A stretch of 21,630 nucleotides of DNA from NCBI GenBank assembly GCA_964630635.1, contig CAZVVM010000024.1:1-21630 (forward strand). Direction: 5' to 3'. Positions 7,930 to 14,621 of this stretch are shown piece by piece. Position numbers and translations under genes: made by a program. Source of the stretch: Colimorpha_A sp964630635 (lineage in GTDB: Bacteria > Bacillota > Clostridia > Oscillospirales > CAG-272). The notes beneath the pieces were generated by a model. That model did no database searches, was not told the origin of the DNA, and saw only the letters and a list, made by a program, of their open reading frames with translations. Each line of letters starts with the position of its first letter. The stretch's first letter is position 1.

Positions 7930-8322
7930 TTAGAAGGTTATACCCGGCAGATTAACGCTGCCGTCTTCATTCGTTTCAAAGTCCTTATCCGTCGTTTCGG
8001 GGACGGTTGTTTCGGCTTCGGTCGTCGGTTCCTCGGTTGTCGGTTCAGCAGTGGTTACGGGCGAGGTCGTCTGTCCCTCAGTAGTCGTCTCTGCTGTCGA
8101 ATCGGTTTCCGTTTTATCCGACATATCATCTTTCACCGTTGTATCGCTCGGCTTTTCCGTCGTGTCCGCGCCTTCGGTAGTATTTCCGTCGGTGGTCTCG
8201 GGAGCCGTTGTATCCGATACCGTGGTGGTTTCCGTCGTCACCTTCGGTTTGCCGTCATCGTTACACGCGATAACGGTTACCATAAGAAGCGCCGACAGAA
8301 GGAATAGAATTATGCTTCTCAC
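7930..8322 (-). CDS. Thr/Glu-rich lipoprotein, hypothetical
   Basis: This 130-residue protein has a type II signal peptide: hydrophobic residues 4-18 and a VIAC lipobox with Cys20. The mature part is almost entirely low complexity, rich in Thr, Glu, Asp, Ser and Pro (TTETTTVSDTTAPETTDG and similar). This suggests an extended, possibly O-glycosylated stalk on the outer face of the membrane. The C-terminus switches to DGSVNLPGITF, ending in an NLPG motif also present in the neighbouring small ORF. The start is GTG 8322, which overlaps the stop of the 764-aa gene as GTGA. No separate Shine-Dalgarno site is seen, so translation is probably coupled. No catalytic domain is present. Processing would need LspA, encoded at 1004-1510. 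Confidence 0.85.
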   Translation of the reverse strand: MRSIILFLLSALLMVTVIACNDDGKPKVTTETTTVSDTTAPETTDGNTTEGADTTEKPSDTTVKDDMSDKTETDSTAETTTEGQTTSPVTTAEPTTEEPTTEAETTVPETTDKDFETNEDGSVNLPGITF

Positions 8323-10613
8323 TGTGCGTTAATTTGTTCAAGGTAAGCAGCTGCAGCTACTCCGTAGTTGTAAGCGGCAGTTACAATGTTTTGTGCTTTA
8401 ACGTCGTCTCCGGCTTTGTCGTAAGCAAGCTTGAGGTAGGAGTTGAAGGTGAAGCTGATCGAGGAAACTACTGTGTCACCGTCATAAACAGTAACCGTGA
8501 TCACGTCGCCGAAGTTAGCAGGACGAATATTCTCGATATAGAGCGCGCCGTTATCGAGGTGGTCTGCGAGGAGCAGCTTACCTGTGGTAACGGTTCCGCG
8601 AGAAGCTACGAAGGTGTATCCATCTTCTGCATTGATAGTCAAGCCAACAGTTGCATATTCGCCGAGAGTTGCATCTGCAAATCCGGGGATTACAGACTTG
8701 TCTGTAACAACGGGATCAGCAATCGCATTGAAATCGGGAGCTGTGAGCGTCTGCTCAACCTTTGCTGCTGCCTTGCCGTATACCTCGATAGCATCGAGGA
8801 GATCGCAGAGCTCGGTGTCAGAAGCATAAGCTTCCTTCGCTTTTTCGATATAAGCAGATACGCTTACGTCCTTGGTTATGATAGCTTCGTCGCCGACCAT
8901 AATACTAACGGTGAGATCGTCGCCGATCTGACCGGGTGTAAGAGTAGTAGTGAAGGTGTTTTCGCCTGCGATAAGATTCTCGCAAACGGTGCCGTTGCTG
9001 AATTTAGCAAATGCCTTTTCGGGGTTAGCGTCGATCCACTCCTGGGTGATGTTAAATTTAACTCTTACTGTCACGCCCTTGTTAATGGTAAGTCCGAAGC
9101 CCTTGTATGCCGGAGCTTCAACCTCGGGCTCGGAAGTTTCATCAACGAGCTTGTAGAGGGCGATTGCCTGCTGACCGCTTGCATAATAGCGGAATCGCTG
9201 ATTGTTATCACCCGATGTTGCGTTGTATCGAAGTGTCAAATTATTTGAAACAATGACCGCATTTCCACTTGTATCAATCGAAATAGTATTTACATATGCA
9301 TCAGAGGTACTTTCGTTTAATCCGTTTCCTGTAGCAGTTCTTCCGATATATCTGCCAGATGCACTCTTTATTGCGTAACCGCTTTCAACCTTTTCGATGC
9401 AGAACACATAAGCCTTATAATCGCCGATAATTGCGCTGTCCTCAAGATTTACAGAAACGCCGTTCTTTCCGGCATCCAATTTTTCAAGAGAACCGTTAAA
9501 AGCAAGTTTTCCTGCCTCATATACGATAAGGTAGGTTCCAGCGGTCCAATCTGCAGGAGCGGTAGTAACTTTAACATATGTCTGACCGGATGCTCCGCAT
9601 ACAGAACAAACGTTATTTACAAAGTTATGCTGGATCATCGGAACGACCGTCTGTGATTCGATAACTGCATCGCAAACATCACAGTGGGAACCTTCGGTCA
9701 AGCCGGTTTCGGTACAAGTTGCATCTTTCGCTTTGTCAACTACGGGAGTATGTCCGGGTGCGGTAGTTACCTTATCTTCGCCGGGCTCGCCGCAGTTATC
9801 ACAAACCTGCGATACTACTCTGTCTGTCGTGCAGTCGCCTTCGGTAACTACTTCGCCGTCTACCCATACGTGCTCGATGCAGAGATTAGTTCCGCAAGTG
9901 TCGCACTTGCTGTCGACAGGGTTTACGTCGGTATGACCGGTAGCTTCAATGGTTTCCTGTTCGGTAATGATCTCACCACAGTCGGAGCACTTTTCGCCTG
10001 CCGTAATTCCGTCTTCGGTACAGGTTGCATCGGAAGGAGTGCCGATTGCTTCGGTGTTTTCGTGGGTGCAAGCGGCGCCGAGCTTATAAAGATAAAAAGT
10101 GCTGGGATAGCTTGTTGCATTTGTAACTGTCGTGTTTTTGTACGCACGAACCTTATAGCTGTATGTTTTGTTACATGCAAGCGTTACTGCATAACCACTC
10201 GCACCTTCGAAAGTGAATTTTCCATCACTAACAGAGACCTGCCAATTATGAGAACCGGACGTAATGCCGTTGGTGCTGGCTCCAGTAGGGGCAATTGTAA
10301 CGCTATTGGAGTCTGTTAGTGTTACGCCACTATCCGTGACTTCAACAGTCCATACATTTGCGCTATCAGTAGTAACAGTGGATCCGTTGGTTAGTGCGGA
10401 TACTGTAACCCACGTTCCATCAAGCTTTTGAAGAACATAACCCGCAGTAGATACGATAATATACTCGCCGCTCGTCAGTTCATCAAGTGTGGTAATCTTG
10501 TTTCCTGTTACTTCAGCCGCCTTTGTGCCGATTGCGATGGCAGGAATCATGGAGAACACCATGATCGTGCCGAGGAGAAGTGCTGTCAATTTTTTAAGAA
10601 AATTGTGCTTCAT
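8319..10613 (-). CDS. Secreted 764-aa multidomain protein with Cys-rich repeats
   Basis: This is a secreted protein of unknown function. A Sec signal peptide covers residues 1 to about 33 (basic start, hydrophobic 10-28, TKAAE cleavage region). Beta-rich domain A (about 36-178, GEYIIVST...FYLYKLG) is followed by three or four Cys-rich repeats (181-345). These have CxxC pairs and the phrases ATCTEDGITAGEKCSDCG and ATGHT. A second domain related to A follows (about 346-490, GTYLIVYE...IALYKLV). The C-terminal part (497-764) has two Ig-like beta segments, each ending in a helix with a [VN]YGxAAA motif (near 612 and 749). No LPXTG motif or membrane anchor is seen. GGAAGTGGAG upstream serves ATG 10613. 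It heads a three-gene operon from the promoter at 10684-10712. Extracellular binding or adhesion is plausible (inference). Confidence 0.88.
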   Translation of the reverse strand: MKHNFLKKLTALLLGTIMVFSMIPAIAIGTKAAEVTGNKITTLDELTSGEYIIVSTAGYVLQKLDGTWVTVSALTNGSTVTTDSANVWTVEVTDSGVTLTDSNSVTIAPTGASTNGITSGSHNWQVSVSDGKFTFEGASGYAVTLACNKTYSYKVRAYKNTTVTNATSYPSTFYLYKLGAACTHENTEAIGTPSDATCTEDGITAGEKCSDCGEIITEQETIEATGHTDVNPVDSKCDTCGTNLCIEHVWVDGEVVTEGDCTTDRVVSQVCDNCGEPGEDKVTTAPGHTPVVDKAKDATCTETGLTEGSHCDVCDAVIESQTVVPMIQHNFVNNVCSVCGASGQTYVKVTTAPADWTAGTYLIVYEAGKLAFNGSLEKLDAGKNGVSVNLEDSAIIGDYKAYVFCIEKVESGYAIKSASGRYIGRTATGNGLNESTSDAYVNTISIDTSGNAVIVSNNLTLRYNATSGDNNQRFRYYASGQQAIALYKLVDETSEPEVEAPAYKGFGLTINKGVTVRVKFNITQEWIDANPEKAFAKFSNGTVCENLIAGENTFTTTLTPGQIGDDLTVSIMVGDEAIITKDVSVSAYIEKAKEAYASDTELCDLLDAIEVYGKAAAKVEQTLTAPDFNAIADPVVTDKSVIPGFADATLGEYATVGLTINAEDGYTFVASRGTVTTGKLLLADHLDNGALYIENIRPANFGDVITVTVYDGDTVVSSISFTFNSYLKLAYDKAGDDVKAQNIVTAAYNYGVAAAAYLEQINAQ
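9579..10073 (-). repeat. Cys-rich 'ATC-CxxC-ATGH' protein repeats
   Basis: Inside the 764-aa gene, residues 181-345 hold degenerate repeats of about 45-60 residues. Each has a leading C[ST]H or similar, an ATCTE[DT]G turn, a CxxC knuckle (CSDC, CDTC, CDNC, CDVC, CSVC) and most end in GH[TN]. The same repeat type occurs three times in the nuclease at 17162-19864. The cysteine spacing suggests metal-binding or disulfide modules; the function is not established. Confidence 0.8.
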
Positions 10614-10683
10614 TTTGCAAATACTCCACTTCCTTTTTTATTGTTTTTTCGCCGACATCCGGCAAATATAAATAGTTACTTCG

Positions 10684-10712
10684 ATTGTATCATCATTGTC
10701 GATATTTGTCAA
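10684..10712 (-). promoter_or_regulatory. Sigma-A promoter of the secreted-protein operon
   Basis: On the minus strand TTGACA (10707-10712) and TACAAT (10684-10689) are separated by exactly 17 bases. It lies about 70 bases upstream of ATG 10613 and is the only good promoter for the three-gene exported cluster. Confidence 0.85.
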
Positions 10713-10751
10713 CCTATTTATACAATAATATAATAATATTTTGGGGCAATA

Positions 10752-10780
10752 TTGACAATCGGAAAAATGTGTGCTATATT
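10752..10780 (+). promoter_or_regulatory. Sigma-A promoter of the SGNH gene pair
   Basis: TTGACA (10752-10757) and TATATT (10775-10780) have a 17-base spacer. It is followed by the AAAAGGAG ribosome site at 10797-10804 and ATG 10812. It is divergent from the secreted-protein promoter, with an AT-rich 39-base stretch between the two -35 boxes. The TTG at 10752 is the -35 box, not a start codon. Confidence 0.87.
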
Positions 10781-10811
10781 CGACTTAAATAAAGCCAAAA
10801 GGAGATACATT

Positions 10812-11465
10812 ATGCCAGTCAAGGTTGGACTACAATACATTGAGATCTGGAAAGAATCAATGGAAGAAGTTATATGCGAGTATGAAAAGGAGCCGATTCA
10901 AAAGGGCAAGATCGTCTTCTACGGTCCGTCATATTTTACGCGCTGGAGTACAAAGTGGGGTAACAAGCCGCTCAGCGAGACGGTACTCGGAAAAAGCGGC
11001 GCGCAATGCTGCATCAACCGCGGATTCGGTTCGAGCTGCTCCGAGCATCAGCTTTATTATTATCCCCGTATGATTCGTCCTCTTGAACCGAGCGTTCTCG
11101 TTTACAAGAGTTACGCGAATGCCGCCGCTTTCGGCTACACGACCGAGGAAACGTGGGAGCTTGCGCAGAGAGTTATCACGTATACCCTCACAGACTTTCC
11201 CGAGGCAACCGTTTATCTCGTCAGCGCATCGAGAAGCCGAAATATGAGCGACGAGCAATTTAAAGAGTGCCGCAAATACAACTCTTTCCTCAAAGAATTT
11301 GCCAAAAAAACGCCGAGATGTCATTACCTCGACGTATTCGACTATGAACCCATGACGAGAAACGATATTTACATCGACGACGGCGTTCATTTCAATGAAT
11401 ACGGCTACGAGCTTTTTGCCGATTTCTTTAGAGATGCGCTTAAAGACGAGCTTGATAAATACTGA
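10812..11465 (+). CDS. SGNH/GDSL-like hydrolase, copy 1
   Basis: This 217-residue protein has no signal peptide, so it is probably cytoplasmic. The SGNH-hydrolase pattern is visible. Block I is IVFYGPSYFTRW with Ser40, a block II Gly lies in INRGFGSS (71 or 73), block III Asn103 is in YKSYANAAAFG, and block V is DDGVHFNEYGYELFADFF with Asp190 and His193. The usual GDS of block I is GPS here. Such enzymes hydrolyse esters on sugars, lipids or glycans; the substrate is not readable. Start ATG 10812 is supported by AAAAGGAG 8 bases upstream and by identity in start and length to copy 2. It is followed after 18 bases by its close paralogue, so the two form an operon. Confidence 0.83.
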   Translation: MPVKVGLQYIEIWKESMEEVICEYEKEPIQKGKIVFYGPSYFTRWSTKWGNKPLSETVLGKSGAQCCINRGFGSSCSEHQLYYYPRMIRPLEPSVLVYKSYANAAAFGYTTEETWELAQRVITYTLTDFPEATVYLVSASRSRNMSDEQFKECRKYNSFLKEFAKKTPRCHYLDVFDYEPMTRNDIYIDDGVHFNEYGYELFADFFRDALKDELDKY

Positions 11466-11483
11466 TATAAGGGAGAAAAAATT

Positions 11484-12137
11484 ATGCCTGTTAAGGTCGG
11501 TTTACAGTACATTGAAATTTGGAAGGACTCCATGGAGGACGTTGTCCGAGAGTACGAAAAGGAACCCATTCAAAAGGGCAAGATCGTTTTCTACGGCCCG
11601 TCTGATTTTACACGTTGGGCGCCCATTTGGGACAACAAGCCGCTTTCGGAGATGGTTCTCGGAAAAAGCGGCGCGCAGTGCTGCATCAACCGCGGCTTCG
11701 GTTCGAGCTGTCCCGAGCATCAGCTTTATTATTATCCCCGTATGATCCGTCCGCTTGAGCCGAAGGTTCTCGTTTACAAGAGCGCGGGAAATTCCGAAGC
11801 GTTCGGGTATACGAACGAAGAGGCGTGGGAGCTTGCGCAGAGAGTTATTGCATATACACTCACAGACTTCCCCGAGGCACAGGTATATCTCGTCAGTGCG
11901 GCAAGAAATCGCGATATTACCGAGGAGCAGATAAAATATCGTCGCGAATATAATTCCTTCCTCAAGGAATTTGCCGAAAAGACGCCGAGATGTCACTATC
12001 TTGACATTTTTGAGTACGAGCCGCTTACAGACAATGATATTTACATCAACGACGGAGTTCATTTCAATCCGCGCGGATATGAGCTTTTCGCTGATTTCTT
12101 TACCGAAGCGCTCAAGGACGAGCTTGCGAAATATTAA
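11484..12137 (+). CDS. SGNH/GDSL-like hydrolase, copy 2 (tandem paralogue)
   Basis: This second copy, also 217 residues, aligns to copy 1 without gaps. By hand I count about 41 differences, about 81% identity. All presumed catalytic residues are kept: Ser40 in YGPSDFTRW, Asn103 in YKSAGNSEAFG, and Asp190/His193 in NDGVHFNPRGYE. Differences cluster at residues 46-50, 101-106 and 140-155, near the active-site loops, so the two may differ in substrate. The AAGGGAG ribosome site at 11469-11475 serves ATG 11484. No promoter separates it from copy 1. There is no signal peptide. REP-like inverted repeats begin 15 bases after its stop and may protect the mRNA end. Confidence 0.83.
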   Translation: MPVKVGLQYIEIWKDSMEDVVREYEKEPIQKGKIVFYGPSDFTRWAPIWDNKPLSEMVLGKSGAQCCINRGFGSSCPEHQLYYYPRMIRPLEPKVLVYKSAGNSEAFGYTNEEAWELAQRVIAYTLTDFPEAQVYLVSAARNRDITEEQIKYRREYNSFLKEFAEKTPRCHYLDIFEYEPLTDNDIYINDGVHFNPRGYELFADFFTEALKDELAKY

Positions 12138-12151
12138 AATATTCAAATACA

Positions 12152-12217
12152 GGCGAACGCAGTTCGCCCCTACGGTAACGTTTGACATTTTCTTTGTAGG
12201 GGCGAACTGCGTTCGCC
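12152..12217. repeat. REP-like inverted repeat pair 1
   Basis: Two 22-bp arms (12152-12173 and 12196-12217) are perfect reverse complements of each other around a 22-base spacer. Each arm ends or begins with the GTAGGGGCGAAC type sequence, and each is itself a near-palindrome (GGGCGAAC / GTTCGCCC). This is the form of REP/BIME elements scattered between genes in many gut Clostridia (from memory). The transcript could fold into one long hairpin or two short ones. Confidence 0.85.
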
Positions 12218-12249
12218 CGCGTAGATACGATGTTTCTTTGCTTTTATAA

Positions 12250-12326
12250 CGGGTCGTCGGGGCGCCGACCCCTACCGAGAAACGTTCAAAACTTACTTGG
12301 TAGGGGCTGGCGCCCACGACAGCCCG
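12250..12326. repeat. REP-like inverted repeat pair 2
   Basis: Arms 12250-12275 and 12300-12326 are imperfect reverse complements with a 24-base spacer. The arms share the GTAGGGG end and a GGCGCC core with pair 1 in style but not in stem sequence. Together, 12138-12394 (257 bases) contains only these elements plus a GTTGCACTT direct repeat; I see no gene in it. Confidence 0.78.
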
Positions 12327-12394
12327 TAAAAAACGAAGTTGCACTTCTATTTTTTCTGTTGCACTTGATAGTATAATTCACCTTTATACAAAAC

Positions 12395-12418
12395 AAAAGC
12401 CACCCAAAGGTGGCTTTT
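12395..12418. terminator. Bidirectional intrinsic terminator
   Basis: A 10-bp stem AAAAGCCACC / GGTGGCTTTT closes a CAAA loop, with A/T ends on both sides. It lies 5 bases beyond the stop of the minus-strand glycosidase-like gene and can also stop transcription from the SGNH genes. Confidence 0.9.
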
Positions 12419-12422
12419 CCTA

Positions 12423-13568
12423 TTATTCAACTGTGATAAAACAGGGCTCTGCACCGTTGAGGGTTATGGTATATACACCGTTTTCGGGTACAAGCTCGGC
12501 CGTGTTGTCGGCTGTATAAAGCGTTGCCTTACCGTTTACCTTGACAGTGAGCGTGTATTCCGATGCGGAGTCATACTCAACGGGAGAAACGAAGATCGCT
12601 TTCTTTTCGCCGTTTACGAATTTACCGATAAGCGCTTCCTTTGTGGAAACGATACTCTCAAATGCGCCGAAGGCAATCTCGGTCGTTCTTTCGGTGTCGA
12701 TCCAATTATAATTTATATATTCCTTGGAAAGAGCGATCATATCGTGATTGACCTTTTTCAGTTTATCGTACTGCTCGGTCTTGTTGCCCTCGTCGTCAAG
12801 GACGTTGTGATGCCACCAGCCCGTCGAGTAGCAAGCCCACGATACTGCACCCGCGCCGTGTGCCATTGCGGAAAACGCCTGGAACGCAAGCTCGTCTTCG
12901 GTTACGTAGTGCTCGGGATCGAGCGAGTTTACCTGTCCGACGTAGTAAAGCTTCTTGCCGTTATCTCTGCAATAAGCTGCTGCGGTTTTAAGGTCGGAGA
13001 AAAGACGGTCGGGGCTTGAGGTGAGGTAATAGTGGTCAAAGCTCAAATACGGAAGATCTATGTTCTTGCCGTATGCTTCAACGTAGTCCTTGTACGTCGG
13101 AACGCCAAGCTCCTTTTTGGACTGCTCCTCGGTGTTTGCTGCGAGCATACCGTACGAGGGGTAGATATTGAGATAAGGGAATTTCGACGGTGCAAGCTCC
13201 TTCATAAGCTCTATCATCTGTCCGTAATAGGGAAAATCAACGCTCGACGGCTCGTCACCTGCGTCGATACCGACGATAGCGGGGTGGTCAACGAACGCAT
13301 TTATTCCGTTTATGTACGCTTCCCTTTTGTTTGTAGTTGCCATCGTGCCTGCGTTGTCACCGTTTCCGCCAAACCATCCGGGAACGATGCCCGCTACTAC
13401 TGCGGACACGCCGTATTTATAAAAGAGGTCAAGCATTTCTCTGTCGTTATCTGCGCCGAAAACGAGGTCGATTCCGCTTTCGCTCAGGTCCTTAATGCCC
13501 TCCTCTGTTCTCGCGTTTTTCTGAAAATAATACGTTCCGATATGGAATTTATCAAAAAAAGTGTTCAT
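12423..13568 (-). CDS. TIM-barrel glycoside-hydrolase-like protein
   Basis: This 381-residue protein has no signal peptide and is probably cytoplasmic. Residues about 5-290 look like a (beta/alpha)8 barrel related to clan GH-A beta-galactosidase-like proteins. GIDAGDEPSS with candidate acid/base Glu106 is followed by YLSFDHYYL (174-182), KLYYVGQVNS (206-215) and FSAMAHGAGAVSWACYSTGWW (about 232-252). The last resembles the 'yxALAxGAxGixYFxxW' segment of this broad family. At the end of the presumed seventh strand there is Gln212 where a nucleophile Glu is usual, so activity is uncertain. Residues about 300-381 form a small C-terminal beta domain. AAGGAG at 13575-13580 serves ATG 13568 and the gene has its own promoter. 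The specific family and substrate are not known. Confidence 0.78.
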   Translation of the reverse strand: MNTFFDKFHIGTYYFQKNARTEEGIKDLSESGIDLVFGADNDREMLDLFYKYGVSAVVAGIVPGWFGGNGDNAGTMATTNKREAYINGINAFVDHPAIVGIDAGDEPSSVDFPYYGQMIELMKELAPSKFPYLNIYPSYGMLAANTEEQSKKELGVPTYKDYVEAYGKNIDLPYLSFDHYYLTSSPDRLFSDLKTAAAYCRDNGKKLYYVGQVNSLDPEHYVTEDELAFQAFSAMAHGAGAVSWACYSTGWWHHNVLDDEGNKTEQYDKLKKVNHDMIALSKEYINYNWIDTERTTEIAFGAFESIVSTKEALIGKFVNGEKKAIFVSPVEYDSASEYTLTVKVNGKATLYTADNTAELVPENGVYTITLNGAEPCFITVE

Positions 13569-13595
13569 AGTGTTCTCCTTATGAGGTTTTATGAT

Positions 13596-13624
13596 ATTAT
13601 ACCACTAAAAAATGGCTTATGCAA
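13596..13624 (-). promoter_or_regulatory. Sigma-A promoter of the glycosidase-like gene
   Basis: On the minus strand TTGCAT (13619-13624) and TATAAT (13596-13601) have a 17-base spacer, 28 bases before ATG 13568. The gene is therefore monocistronic despite lying downstream of the DUF4097 operon. Confidence 0.85.
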
Positions 13625-13630
13625 GGGGGA

Positions 13631-13656
13631 AATAAGAAAAGCGCCTTGCGGCGCCT
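13631..13656 (-). terminator. Terminator of the padR-HAAS-DUF4097 operon
   Basis: In minus-strand sense, GCGCC-GCAA-GGCGC extends by a G-U and an A-U pair and is followed by TTTTCTT. It lies just after the DUF4097 stop and just upstream of the next promoter. Confidence 0.8.
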
Positions 13657-13661
13657 CTCTT

Positions 13662-14621
13662 TTATTTGATCTTGATTTTTATATCACCCGTGTCGGTCGT
13701 GATCTCGCATTTACCGCCCGTCAAGGTAGAAGGAACACGTATCTTGCCCGTATCGCTTCTTGCTATAAATATCTTTTCCGAAAGAAGCGTGCCTTCGACG
13801 TCGCCCGTGTCGGTTTTGACGTAAATTTCTGCTGCGTCGGAGCTGTCAAGCTCAACGTCACCCGTGTCGGTCCTTATATTGAATTTCTCGGACGCGATCA
13901 CGTTTTTCAGCTCGACGTCGCCCGTGTCGCCGTTTACGGTCAGATTTTTACAGTTGACGTTCGTAATATCGGCGTCGCCAGTTGACATTTTCGTCTTGAT
14001 ATCGCCTGCACATTGAACGTTTATAAGGTCAATATTACCTGTCGAGGTCTTAATTTCGATATTTCCTGCGGTTATATCCTTAACGGAAACGTCACCCGTT
14101 GATGCCTTGATTTTCAGTTCACCGTTTGCCGATGCGCCGCACTTTACGTTGCCCGTTGACACCTTGACGGATATATTTTCGAACGTCAGTCCGCTTGCGA
14201 GCTTTACGTCGCTTGTGTCAGCTTTGATGTTGAGAGCGGCGTATTCTTCTTCGGGAAGGTAGACTGTGATTTTTGGCTGTTTGAAGTTAATCGAGAAGAA
14301 CGTCGACCAATTAAAGCCGTCGTCCGTTTCAGCCGAAAGCGTGTTTTCGACAACCTTGACCGTATGCTTTTCGTCTTTTGGCAGATAGGTCACGACCTTG
14401 GTCTTTCCATCGGATGACTGAAGAACGGTTATATCTGCGGTGTTTGACGTCAGCAATACGTTTTTGACGTCTTCTTCGAAAATATAGGTCTTGGTTTCAT
14501 ATTCAACGGTGGTCAGCTTCTTGAAGTCCCAGCCGTGCGCCGTCATTGCGAATGAAAAAACCGTGCCGCCGATCAGAATAAGAACGGTCGCAATTATCAT
14601 TGCAAACTTCATTTTCTTCAT
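13662..14621 (-). CDS. DUF4097-type putative adhesin with ten-coil repeat
   Basis: This 319-residue protein has an N-terminal hydrophobic segment (residues 5-26), either a signal peptide or an uncleaved anchor, then an exported domain of the DUF4097 (putative adhesin) type. From residue 135 to the end an [SD]TG[DN][VI] motif recurs at 135, 155, 174, 193, 213, 232, 252, 271, 290 and 310. This is a strict 19-20-residue period expected of a right-handed beta-solenoid. The first half uses mostly STG and the second half DTG. AAGGAGG at 14631-14637 serves ATG 14621, which overlaps the preceding stop by one base (TAATG). PadR-HAAS-DUF4097 is a recurrent Firmicutes cassette linked to envelope sensing; the exact role is unknown. 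Confidence 0.87.
   Translation of the reverse strand: MKKMKFAMIIATVLILIGGTVFSFAMTAHGWDFKKLTTVEYETKTYIFEEDVKNVLLTSNTADITVLQSSDGKTKVVTYLPKDEKHTVKVVENTLSAETDDGFNWSTFFSINFKQPKITVYLPEEEYAALNIKADTSDVKLASGLTFENISVKVSTGNVKCGASANGELKIKASTGDVSVKDITAGNIEIKTSTGNIDLINVQCAGDIKTKMSTGDADITNVNCKNLTVNGDTGDVELKNVIASEKFNIRTDTGDVELDSSDAAEIYVKTDTGDVEGTLLSEKIFIARSDTGKIRVPSTLTGGKCEITTDTGDIKIKIK

Noticed and set aside
7765..8307. 180-codon + strand frame starting in the terminator
   Set aside because: Arg/Phe/Gly-rich product with no domain, antisense to the lipoprotein and small ORF; it is the complement of Thr/Glu-rich codons.
8334..9248. 304-codon + strand frame
   Set aside because: Antisense to the 764-aa secreted protein; Cys/Ser/Val-rich product without motifs, promoter or ribosome site.
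10752..10811. Upstream TTG start extending the first SGNH protein by 20 residues
   Set aside because: The TTG is the -35 box of the promoter, the -10 box lies within the extension, and AAAAGGAG serves ATG 10812, matching the paralogue.
12138..12394. Insertion sequence or attachment site
   Set aside because: There is no transposase or integrase frame and no tRNA; the inverted repeats are short paired elements of REP type rather than IS ends.
13032..13985. 317-codon + strand frame spanning two minus-strand genes
   Set aside because: It crosses a promoter and a terminator of the real minus-strand genes and has no domain.
13662..14216. Possible CRISPR array or minisatellite because of recurring GTCGCCCGTGTCGG-like units about every 58 bases
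   Set aside because: The units are degenerate, in frame and encode the [SD]TGD turn of a solenoid protein; there are no conserved full repeats with unique spacers.
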